A stretch of 19,750 nt of DNA from an uncultured Nocardiaceae bacterium (GTDB taxonomy: Bacteria > Actinomycetota > Actinomycetes > Mycobacteriales > Mycobacteriaceae): assembly GCA_936936565.1 (NCBI GenBank), contig CAKZIX010000201.1, forward strand, positions 1-19,750. Reading direction: 5' to 3'. Positions 14,048 to 19,750 of this stretch are shown one piece after another. Numbering within the stretch: position 1 is the stretch's first letter; every line of letters starts with the position of its first letter. A program made the position numbers and the translations under genes. The notes below the pieces were generated by a model. The model worked only from the letters and a program-made list of their open reading frames with translations, made no database searches and was not told the origin of the DNA.

Positions 14048-15330
14048 CAGCAGGTCCTTCCGATGGGTTCGGGCTCGCGGGTGTTCTCGGCAGCAGCGGC
14101 GCGCACCGCCTGCTTGCGCTCCACCATCGAGCGGAACGTCACATAGTGCGGCAGCTTGAGGTGCTCCAGGAAGCCACCGGAGTCGAGGCCGTCCGTGGTG
14201 AGCAGCAGCACCTGCTCGAGCGCGGTGGTGCGCCCGAATCGCCGGCACGCGATATCCAGGTTGGCCATCGCGATGGCCTTTCTTTCGTTGTGGCCGAAGC
14301 ACATTCCGTACCCGATGTCGAAGCGGCTGCGATCTTCCTCGGCACCGTCGAGATCCTCGATGGCCTCGGTCTCGGTGGCGCGGATCGCACCGATCTGCAC
14401 CGGGTTTCCGGTCAGCGGATGCGTGACGCGCACCGGCAGCCGGCCGTGGCGCACCTCGCCGAGGGTCACCTCGTGAATGTCGCCGTCCGGACCCAGAATC
14501 GATCGATACCAAATACCCACCAGCGCACCGGTTTCCGCACGCGCCATGGTGGCGAGGACCGCCGAGCGCGGGGCCGGCGGGCGCGGCGCCTGGCGGGTGA
14601 TGTCGAACGGCTCGGCGTCGGGCAGCTCGTGCTCGACGAGCAAGTCCAACTCGCGCAACATCTTCGAGAATCGACCGGGGTGCACGTCGGAGTCGGTGCG
14701 CGCACGCACGGCACCGTTCGATCCTGCGTCGCTCGACGCGGTGCCGCCGTTCGCGTCGTGCGATGCGGTGCCGCCGTTCGCGTCGCTCGACGCAGTGCCG
14801 CCGTTCGCGTCGTGCGATGCGGTGCCGCCGTTCGCGTCGTGCGATGCGGTGCCGTCGGATCTTGTCGAATTCGCGGCGCGCGCGCCGGCGTCGCCGTGGT
14901 CGGCAACGCTCGGGTCACCAGCTTCGGCCGAAGCCCCGTAACCGAGGCGGCGCGGCGTGTAATCGGTTGTCCGACCGAGCAACTGCGGACCGTCCGGGGT
15001 GCGGTACGCCGGCACGATGCGGCGCAGCACCGCCATCTCGTCGGGGTCGACGGGCTCGCTCACCGCGAGGCGCTCCAGCGTGGACCGGTGCGCGCGCACC
15101 AGATGCGTCGCCTCGAGCAGGTCGCCCTCGGCCTGCCGCAGCGCCGCCGCCGCGGTGTCCTCGTCGTAGAGTCCGCCCTCGCCCATCACGCGGTCGACCG
15201 CAAGGCGCAGCCGTTGGCGGATCTGTTCCTGGGTGAGCGGCGGGCAGTCCGCGTGTTCGCGGGCCCGATGCGACAGTCGTTCGGCCGCGAGAATCGCTTC
15301 GAGTCCACCCCGCGCTCCCGAATATCCCAT
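14047..15330 (-). CDS. phnI: C-P lyase core subunit PhnI with a repeat insertion
   Basis: PhnI is the nucleosidase-like core subunit that, with PhnG, PhnH and PhnL, transfers the ribose triphosphate from ATP to the phosphonate. The N-terminal part starts MGYSGARGGLEAI and includes RTTDYTPRRL (120-129). The C-terminal part has DIGYGMCFGHNERKAIAMA (338-356) and FLEHLKLPHYVTF (387-399), both PhnI hallmarks. At 427 residues it is about 70 longer than E. coli PhnI (354). The surplus is a low-complexity insertion (about 134-216) containing a 9-residue tandem repeat GTASHDANG/GTASSDANG. It starts 2 bases after phnH and overlaps phnJK by one base, so it is read as part of the coupled core operon. Confidence 0.95.
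   Translation of the reverse strand: MGYSGARGGLEAILAAERLSHRAREHADCPPLTQEQIRQRLRLAVDRVMGEGGLYDEDTAAAALRQAEGDLLEATHLVRAHRSTLERLAVSEPVDPDEMAVLRRIVPAYRTPDGPQLLGRTTDYTPRRLGYGASAEAGDPSVADHGDAGARAANSTRSDGTASHDANGGTASHDANGGTASSDANGGTASHDANGGTASSDAGSNGAVRARTDSDVHPGRFSKMLRELDLLVEHELPDAEPFDITRQAPRPPAPRSAVLATMARAETGALVGIWYRSILGPDGDIHEVTLGEVRHGRLPVRVTHPLTGNPVQIGAIRATETEAIEDLDGAEEDRSRFDIGYGMCFGHNERKAIAMANLDIACRRFGRTTALEQVLLLTTDGLDSGGFLEHLKLPHYVTFRSMVERKQAVRAAAAENTREPEPIGRTC
14726..14854 (-). repeat. 27-bp in-frame tandem repeat inside phnI
   Basis: Four full 27-base units (14726-14752, 14753-14779, 14780-14806, 14807-14833) and a 21-base partial unit (14834-14854) follow one another without gaps. Each encodes GTAS(H/S)DANG in PhnI. 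Units 1 and 3 carry CTCGAC where units 2, 4 and 5 carry TGCGAT, an alternation suggesting duplication of a 54-base pair of units. The unit length is divisible by three, so copy-number change would keep the frame. Confidence 0.93.
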
Positions 15331-15331
15331 G

Positions 15332-15883
15332 TCAGTTCACCTTTCGGGTCGTTCGCGGAATACCGACGACACGGCCGTCGGGGGCGACGAGCAGCAGGTC
15401 GATGCCGCGCGGAAAATCGTTGGAGTTCCCCGCGCCGGTCCAGGTGCCGCGTCCGTCCCAGGCGTCGAAGCCCTGCGGCGCCACCTCGGCGGTACCGTCG
15501 ATACCCGGTCCGGTGATCCGAACCGGTTCTCCGCCAAGCACATCCGGCACGCTCAGGCATACGAGCGCGCCGAACTCCGGCCGCATTGCGGTGCCCCGGT
15601 TCGCCAGCGCCAGTTCGTCGGTGCCGACGGCGCGCAGCACCGCTACATACCGCGCGGCGTCCAAGGTCTGGATCGGCGCACCGGTTGCCAACTGCACGAA
15701 CGACTCCCAGGTCGGATCGTCGTCGAGCACGCAGATGCCGGTGTCCAGGTCGGCGAGGGTCAACATCGGCAACAGCACCGCCGGACATTCGGATTCGGGG
15801 AGCTGGCGAATGGTGCCCGGTCGCGACATGGCGTCGAGCACCGCACGAAATGTGGACTGGGATTGCGTCGGGGTCAGTTTCAC
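15332..15883 (-). CDS. phnH: C-P lyase core subunit PhnH
   Basis: PhnH is a structural subunit of the PhnGHIJ core needed for the first C-P lyase reaction. The 183-residue chain is close to E. coli PhnH (194). It has the family N-terminus TFRAVLDAMSRPG (11-23), a central GALVCLSVPDVLGG region, ITGPGIDG, and the C-terminal NDFPRGIDLLLVAPDGRVVGIPRTT. The GTG start at 15883 overlaps the phnG stop as GTGA and gives the family N-terminus directly; an apparent upstream extension runs antisense-like through phnG and is not coding. It ends one base before the phnI start. Confidence 0.94.
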   Translation of the reverse strand: MKLTPTQSQSTFRAVLDAMSRPGTIRQLPESECPAVLLPMLTLADLDTGICVLDDDPTWESFVQLATGAPIQTLDAARYVAVLRAVGTDELALANRGTAMRPEFGALVCLSVPDVLGGEPVRITGPGIDGTAEVAPQGFDAWDGRGTWTGAGNSNDFPRGIDLLLVAPDGRVVGIPRTTRKVN

Positions 15884-16302
15884 TTCAGCTCCTCGAATTC
15901 CACGATCGTCGGCGCGAGCTGCGCCCATTCGGCGGCCTCGCGCGCCGCCTGCCGGTCCGCCACGTCGGCGCCGAGCTGACGTACCAGTGCTGCCTGCGGA
16001 CCGTTCGCGGCGTACTCGGCGTCGCACACCGCCGCGGCTACCACCGCAGTTGTGTTGTCGCCCAAGCGCATCGCCCAACCGCGGGTGCCGCCGAGACGCA
16101 CTTCGGCCTGGCAGGCGAGCACGTCGCCCAGCAGAAAGCGTTCGCCCATGATGGGCTCGCGCACCTGGGTCGCCACCACGCCCACCCGGGGTGGGGTCAA
16201 GATCTCGAAGTCCACGCCGTCTGCCAGGCACGCATCGGCGACGCGGACGAGCTCGTCCGGGCCGGCCAGCGCCAGCAGCGCCGAAAGTTCTTCGCGCGTC
16301 AT
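15880..16302 (-). CDS. phnG: C-P lyase core subunit PhnG
   Basis: PhnG is the small core subunit that works with PhnI, PhnH and PhnL to form ribose 1-phosphonate 5-triphosphate. The 140-residue protein is close to E. coli PhnG (150). It carries the family signature TPPRVGVVATQVREPIMGER (36-55) and GDVLACQAEVRLGGTRGWAMRLGD (59-82), where the long conserved strand-rich segment lies. The ATG at 16302 overlaps the phnF stop as ATGA, coupling it to the regulator gene; the stop overlaps phnH as GTGA. It is the first structural gene of the lyase set. Confidence 0.93.
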   Translation of the reverse strand: MTREELSALLALAGPDELVRVADACLADGVDFEILTPPRVGVVATQVREPIMGERFLLGDVLACQAEVRLGGTRGWAMRLGDNTTAVVAAAVCDAEYAANGPQAALVRQLGADVADRQAAREAAEWAQLAPTIVEFEELK

Positions 16303-17012
16303 TTGTTTCCCATCTCCATCACTACGCGCACGGCGTCGCCGCGCATCCAGGCTTTGCTCAACATCAGCGGCCGTCCGGTGCCGGCGTCACGGTTCACGCT
16401 CTCCACCACCCACACCGGCACCACCGCCACCATCTGCAGGGCCTCCTGTACGTCCGGTGGCGGAATGTCGGCGGCCATGCGGCACCACGACCGCACCGCC
16501 GAGACCCGGCCCATCTGGCGCAGCACCTCGTCCAGCGACTCCTCGATGCGCATGCCGTCGGCCAGGTTCTCCACCACGTCGTGGGCAACCCACTCCTCGC
16601 CGACCGACGCGACGATGTCGTCGATGTACATCAGCCGCCGCATCCGGTGCGCCTTCGTCCCCGGCGCGACGCCCAGCAGCTCGGCATGCTCCGGCGACAA
16701 CGGATCCAATCCGGTATCGATCACCACGCTGCGCGGAGTCGCCCCGGCCGCACTGACCGTTCCGTGCCAGGACGGGCGCCGATCCTGCGAGATGACATAG
16801 TCGATGCGCCGGCTCACATACGTGCCCGACCCCTTCACTCGCCGCACGAGCAGTCGGCGCTCCAGCTCCTGCACCGCGGCCCGCGCCGCCGCCCGGCTCA
16901 CCCCGTAGCGCGCCATCAGCGCATGCTCGCTGGGGATCCGCGTGCCCGGCGCCAGCTCGGCGAGTTCGTCGGCCAGTTCGTTCGCGATAACCAGGTATCG
17001 CCTCTCGTTCAC
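16299..17012 (-). CDS. phnF: GntR/HutC-family regulator of phosphonate genes
   Basis: PhnF is a GntR-type repressor with an N-terminal winged helix (residues 6-67, including PGTRIPSEHALMARYGVSRA and the wing VKGSGTYVSR) and a C-terminal UTRA ligand-binding domain (about 85-237). The 237-residue length fits E. coli PhnF (241) when translation starts at GTG 17012. An ATG at 17111 would add 33 residues with no resemblance to the family and would put a palindromic operator-like site inside the gene, so I reject it. No good Shine-Dalgarno is present. It is the first gene of the C-P lyase operon and overlaps phnG by four bases. The effector is unknown, probably a phosphonate or phosphate-related metabolite. 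Confidence 0.93.
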   Translation of the reverse strand: MNERRYLVIANELADELAELAPGTRIPSEHALMARYGVSRAAARAAVQELERRLLVRRVKGSGTYVSRRIDYVISQDRRPSWHGTVSAAGATPRSVVIDTGLDPLSPEHAELLGVAPGTKAHRMRRLMYIDDIVASVGEEWVAHDVVENLADGMRIEESLDEVLRQMGRVSAVRSWCRMAADIPPPDVQEALQMVAVVPVWVVESVNRDAGTGRPLMLSKAWMRGDAVRVVMEMGNK

Positions 17013-17033
17013 GGTTCGAGACTGCGCGCCGGG

Positions 17034-17047
17034 GTTGTACGTACAAC
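17034..17047 (-). promoter_or_regulatory. Perfect 14-bp palindrome, probable autoregulatory operator of phnF
   Basis: GTTGTACGTACAAC is a perfect palindrome whose near edge lies 21 bases upstream of the phnF GTG. It contains GT-N4-AC, the half-site spacing of HutC-subfamily GntR operators, although the centre is CG rather than TA. An operator overlapping the start region of its own operon is normal for GntR regulators. Candidate -10 GATAGT with upstream TTTCCT (16-base spacer) lies just before it on the minus strand, with low certainty. Confidence 0.55.
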
Positions 17048-17222
17048 TATCCGTCAGGTAACGCGCAAGGAAACCGGAGAGAACATCGGAGCAAGTTGTC
17101 CCCTGGACCACGGACTCGATATCGCGCGCTCAGACAGTGATCTTGATGTAAGCCTGCCGCGCGTTGCGTTGAGTGAAACGTGCGGCACGCTCATGCGGCG
17201 ATCAGCTCCTGCCACCAGCGCA

Positions 17223-17228
17223 TACTGT
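17223..17228 (+). promoter_or_regulatory. Candidate -10 element of a leaderless polymerase transcript
   Basis: TACTGT fits the actinobacterial TANNNT -10 pattern and lies 6 bases before the ATG at 17235, where no Shine-Dalgarno can fit. This spacing predicts transcription starting at the A of the ATG. The rest of the 222-base gap to phnF (17013-17234) shows no gene. Confidence 0.4.
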
Positions 17229-17234
17229 GGAACC

Positions 17235-18203
17235 ATGGCCAGCAAGCCGGACGAAACTCGCGACGGTGTCGACCTCACTTCGTTGAACAGCCCGCTGTTC
17301 GACGGCGCCGACGCCACCAAGCGTGATCTCGTCGAATACCTCGACGCTGTGCGCGACAAAATGCTGCCGGTGCTGACCGACCGGCCGCTGTCGGTGGTGC
17401 GGATCCGCCCCGGGCAGGAGGCGTTCATGCAGAAGAACCTGCCCAAATACACGCCCGACTTCGTCGCCCGGCTGCCCGTGTGGGCCGAGGCGTCCAAGCG
17501 CGAAATTTCCTACGGACTGTGCAACGACCGAAAGACGTTGCTGTGGTTCGCCAATCAGCGCGCCGTCGAATTTCACGTCACGCTGATGCGCAACAACGAC
17601 TGGACGCTCGTCGACTACTTGGTGCTGGATCTGGACCCGCCACCGGGCAGTGGCGAGTTCGGACTGGCGGTGCAGGCGGCCCATCTGGTGCAGGAGGCGC
17701 TCGATCAGCTCGGGCTGCAGGGTGCGGTGAAGACCAGCGGCTCCAAGGGCGTGCACGTCTACGTGCCGGTGGCCGCCGCGCCCGAGGACGCCGCCGCGGC
17801 GACGCGTGCGATCGCCCAGCGCGCCGCCGACATCGACCCCGCCCTGGCAACGACGGAGTTCGTCGTCGAGAACCGCAAGGGCCGAGTGTTCATCGATTCG
17901 ACTCGGGCCGGCGGCGCCACCGTCGTGGCCGCGTACAGCCCGCGGATCCGCCCCGGGACGCCCGTGTCGTTTCCGCTCGACTGGTCCGAACTCGACAACG
18001 TGACGCCCCGCGACTTCACCGTCAAAACGGCCGCCGACATGCTCGGCGACCGCGATCCGTGGGCCGCGTATCTGACCGAGCCGCAGCCGCTTTCCGAAGA
18101 TTTGCTGAGCGCGGGCCACGCGATACCCGTCGCCCGCGTGCAGGCGATGCACGAGGGCAAGCGGCGCAAAGCCCAGGCTCGCGCCGCCCAGCCTCGCGAC
18201 TGA
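17235..18203 (+). CDS. Stand-alone LigD-type primase-polymerase (PolDom / Prim-PolC family)
   Basis: This 322-residue protein is an archaeo-eukaryotic primase-like polymerase domain without the ligase or nuclease domains of LigD. The catalytic acids are Asp132 and Asp134 (LVLDLDPPPG) and probably Asp221 (RVFIDSTRAG); KTSGSKGVHVYVP (166-178) is the nucleotide-binding segment. The part reading VAAYSPRIRPGTPVSFPLDW and NVTPRDFTVKT is typical of the family. Mycobacterial relatives (PolD/Prim-PolC) fill short gaps in excision or end-joining repair, often inserting ribonucleotides. The C-terminal 25 residues are basic and rich in Ala and Lys/Arg. No ku or ligase gene is adjacent. It is divergent from phnF and converges on the next gene with only 3 bases between stop codons. 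Confidence 0.93.
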   Translation: MASKPDETRDGVDLTSLNSPLFDGADATKRDLVEYLDAVRDKMLPVLTDRPLSVVRIRPGQEAFMQKNLPKYTPDFVARLPVWAEASKREISYGLCNDRKTLLWFANQRAVEFHVTLMRNNDWTLVDYLVLDLDPPPGSGEFGLAVQAAHLVQEALDQLGLQGAVKTSGSKGVHVYVPVAAAPEDAAAATRAIAQRAADIDPALATTEFVVENRKGRVFIDSTRAGGATVVAAYSPRIRPGTPVSFPLDWSELDNVTPRDFTVKTAADMLGDRDPWAAYLTEPQPLSEDLLSAGHAIPVARVQAMHEGKRRKAQARAAQPRD

Positions 18204-18206
18204 CCC

Positions 18207-19064
18207 TTACTCGCCGACGGCCAAATGGTCGAACACCTTCGACCAGCCGAGCTTGCCGTCGCCCGCCGCGACCGCTCGGGCGCCGAGGTCACGCATCGAT
18301 TCGGCCAGCGCGGTGTCCAGACCGGCGGCGTGTCCGGCGGCCACGATGTGTTCGATCCCGGCGAGGTCCATCTCGATCCGGTCCTCCTCGCCGCTGAAGG
18401 TACCGGCGTCGATGTCGGCGGCGAGGCCTTCCATCGTCGGCGGCAGGATCGACACGATCTGGCGCGCGTAGGGCAAGAACCGCTGCGCGCTGACGCCGGA
18501 GTTCTTGGCGATCGCTGCAGCGTGGATGAAGCTGGTGATTCCGGCGAAGAAGACCTCCAGCATCGCGACGTCGAACAGCGGCGCGAGCCCGTGGTCGGCG
18601 CCGAGGTAGTCGGCGGTGCCCGCGAGGATGCGCAAGGTGTCGGCGTGCTCGGCGAAGATGGCCTCCGGACCGGAGTACAGGATGAGCGCATCGGCGTTGC
18701 CGATCATCGGCACCGGCACCATGATCGCGGCGGTCAGGTAGCGTTCGATCCCCGAATCGCCTGCCCAAGTAGCGCTTTCGCGTGCCTGATCCGGTGTGGC
18801 CGAGGTGAAGTCGACCACGGGTGCCGTCGTCGCGACATCCACCAGCACCGAGCGCGCGATGTCGTGGTCGCGCAGGCAGACCAGGATCAGGTCGGCGGCC
18901 TCGACGGCGGCCGCGGGAGTGGGCGCGATGGCGACCCCGGCTGCCTGGAAACCGGGACTGCGATTCCAGGCCGTGACGGTGGCGCCCGCGGCGGCGAGGG
19001 TGCGGGCGAGCGCGGCGCCCATCGGGCCGAGTCCGATAACTGCGATGTGCGGAAGGTTGGTCAT
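18207..19064 (-). CDS. Imine-reductase-like NAD(P)-binding dehydrogenase
   Basis: The 285-residue protein has the beta-hydroxyacid-dehydrogenase/imine-reductase layout. The N-terminal Rossmann motif is IAVIGLGPMGAALARTLAAAG (8-28), followed by TAWNRSP (31-37), where Arg/Ser favour NADPH. A long interdomain helix and a helical C-terminal dimerisation domain follow. DHGLAPLFDVAMLEVFFAG (157-175) puts Asp165 where imine reductases have their proton-donor Asp. There is no lysine in the usual hydroxyisobutyrate-dehydrogenase catalytic position that I can identify, which favours the imine-reductase branch. I chose ATG 19064, preceded by GAAGG, over a GTG at 19097. The physiological substrate is unknown. 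It diverges from an HxlR regulator that probably controls it. Confidence 0.85.
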   Translation of the reverse strand: MTNLPHIAVIGLGPMGAALARTLAAAGATVTAWNRSPGFQAAGVAIAPTPAAAVEAADLILVCLRDHDIARSVLVDVATTAPVVDFTSATPDQARESATWAGDSGIERYLTAAIMVPVPMIGNADALILYSGPEAIFAEHADTLRILAGTADYLGADHGLAPLFDVAMLEVFFAGITSFIHAAAIAKNSGVSAQRFLPYARQIVSILPPTMEGLAADIDAGTFSGEEDRIEMDLAGIEHIVAAGHAAGLDTALAESMRDLGARAVAAGDGKLGWSKVFDHLAVGE

Positions 19065-19098
19065 ACCTTCAATTTCTGATCTACCCGCCGATCTCACA

Positions 19099-19123
19099 AG
19101 TACCCAGTATTTTGTAAGGTACT
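19099..19123. promoter_or_regulatory. Inverted repeat, probable HxlR operator between divergent genes
   Basis: AGTACC (19099-19104) and GGTACT (19118-19123) form a perfect inverted repeat around an AT-rich 13-base spacer, in the 88-base gap between the dehydrogenase and its divergent regulator. HxlR-family proteins typically bind GTAC-containing dyads of this size in such positions. It is one of the few AT-rich stretches in the window, as expected of a promoter region. Confidence 0.6.
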
Positions 19124-19152
19124 GACATTCTGGATAGTGAAGAGGTCACGCC

Positions 19153-19521
19153 ATGCCAGGCCCGGATTTTCTGTGCGGTCTCGATGCCGCGATCGACGTT
19201 GTCGGCGGCAAGTGGAAGGCGCTGATCCTGTGGGCGCTGAGCGAACGGCCGCGCCGGTTCGGCGAATTGCGCAGGGAACTCGACGGTGTCACCGAGCGCG
19301 TACTCACCCAGCAGCTGCGCGAGCTGGAACGCGACGGCATCGTGCACCGCGAGGTGTTCCGCGAGGTGCCGCCGAAGGTGGTGTACTCGCTCACCGTGTC
19401 CGGCCAGGCCCTGGACCAGGCCCTGAGCGGCCTCGGCAAGTGGGGCGAGGCGCACATGGACCAGCTCATCGCCCTGCGAGCGGCGTCGGAACCGAAATCG
19501 CAGGAAGCGCGAGCGAATTGA
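19153..19521 (+). CDS. HxlR-family winged-helix transcriptional regulator
   Basis: The 122-residue protein is a typical HxlR/MarR-like dimeric regulator. It has the conserved opening DVVGGKWKALILWAL (15-29), RFGELRRELDGVTERVLTQQLRELERDGIV (recognition helix and following region, about 35-64) and the wing with the family proline-rich PPKVVYSLT (73-81). Cys8 lies just before the first helix, the position of the redox-sensing cysteine in several HxlR proteins such as YodB. An AGAGG ribosome-binding site (about 19141-19145) precedes ATG 19153. It is divergent from the dehydrogenase gene and the shared gap contains an inverted repeat, so it probably regulates both genes in response to an electrophile, quinone or substrate. 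Confidence 0.92.
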   Translation: MPGPDFLCGLDAAIDVVGGKWKALILWALSERPRRFGELRRELDGVTERVLTQQLRELERDGIVHREVFREVPPKVVYSLTVSGQALDQALSGLGKWGEAHMDQLIALRAASEPKSQEARAN

Positions 19522-19589
19522 AGCAATCGGACTGAGCGCGGCCCGAGCAGCGCACGACCATCTGACGCACCCACACCGCGGCTCGCAGC

Positions 19590-19750
19590 GCGACGCGCCG
19601 GCAATCCGACCCAACCACAAGGTTCGCGCGCGTCCGCCTGGCCTGGACGTAGGGCTGACGAGCGAAGCGAGTGCGACCGCAGGAAGACCGGACAGGAAGC
19701 GCGAACCCGCCGAGCGACGCGGCGGCAATCCGAGCCCAACCACACCGTTC
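19590..19750. repeat. Direct repeat in the non-coding right edge
   Basis: I see no gene after 19521. A segment of about 36 bases at 19590-19625 (beginning GCGACGC, containing GGCAATCCGA and CCCAACCACA, ending GTTC) recurs at 19714-19750 with few differences. Between the copies is CTGACGAGCGAAGCGAGTG (about 19655-19673), which resembles the reverse complement of a segment near 57-75 at the left edge. This suggests dispersed intergenic repeats in this genome. No open reading frame or terminal inverted repeat of an insertion sequence is visible. Confidence 0.6.

Noticed and set aside
14048..14512. Upstream extension of the phnJ-phnK frame to 14512
   Set aside because: The extra residues are Arg/Gly/His-rich and read out of frame through phnI. 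ATG 14047 overlaps the phnI stop and gives the normal PhnJ N-terminus.
14726..14854. CRISPR array
   Set aside because: The repeats are contiguous 27-base units without spacers, and they encode an in-frame protein motif inside phnI.
17013..17111. Longer phnF starting at ATG 17111
   Set aside because: It adds 33 residues unlike GntR proteins and places the GTTGTACGTACAAC palindrome inside the gene. GTG 17012 gives the family length.
16191..17234. Upstream extension of the polymerase frame through phnF
   Set aside because: The translation upstream of ATG 17235 is antisense to phnF and has no polymerase features; the family N-terminus starts at 17235.

Overview
The window is very GC-rich, and its codon use and gene order point to an actinobacterium of the Mycobacteriales (a Nocardia-, Gordonia- or Rhodococcus-like organism). 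The strongest clue is the block at 211-6573. It reproduces the Mycobacterium tuberculosis order Rv0495c / ppx1 (Rv0496) / Rv0497 / Rv0498 / Rv0499 / proC (Rv0500) / Rv0500A, with the same divergence between the Rv0495c and ppx1 homologues. No rRNA, tRNA, transposase or CRISPR array is visible.

Layout. Positions 1-210 hold only short degenerate repeats and a long hairpin. From 5655 down to 211 (minus strand) lie ppx1, a three-helix membrane protein with a long disordered N-terminus, a TIM-barrel isomerase-like protein, a double-hotdog thioesterase-like protein, proC and a small excisionase-type DNA-binding protein. A cysteine-rich YkgJ-like protein diverges from ppx1 at 5689-6573. From 17012 down to 6649 (minus strand) lies a complete carbon-phosphorus (C-P) lyase gene set in the order phnF-G-H-I-JK-L-M, followed by a separately controlled phnD-C-E transporter. 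Downstream are a stand-alone LigD-type primase-polymerase (17235-18203, plus), an imine-reductase-like dehydrogenase (18207-19064, minus) and its divergent HxlR-type regulator (19153-19521, plus). The last 230 bases are non-coding and contain a direct repeat.

How the genes work together. PhnD, PhnC and PhnE import phosphonates. PhnG, H, I and L make the ribose-triphosphate phosphonate adduct, PhnM removes pyrophosphate, and PhnJ cleaves the C-P bond by radical-SAM chemistry, with PhnK docked on it. PhnF is the GntR-type regulator. Most junctions are 4-base ATGA or GTGA overlaps or nearly abut, so the genes are probably translationally coupled. phnN and phnP are absent from the cluster.

The most unusual features are these: PhnJ and PhnK are one continuous 622-residue polypeptide; the two PhnE permeases are one 554-residue polypeptide; and PhnI carries an inserted 27-bp tandem repeat encoding a 9-residue motif. 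The phnM-phnD gap holds a strong hairpin, a candidate PHO/RegX3-type box and a candidate PhnF operator, which together suggest independent control of the transporter. All functional calls come from reading motifs, without database searches.
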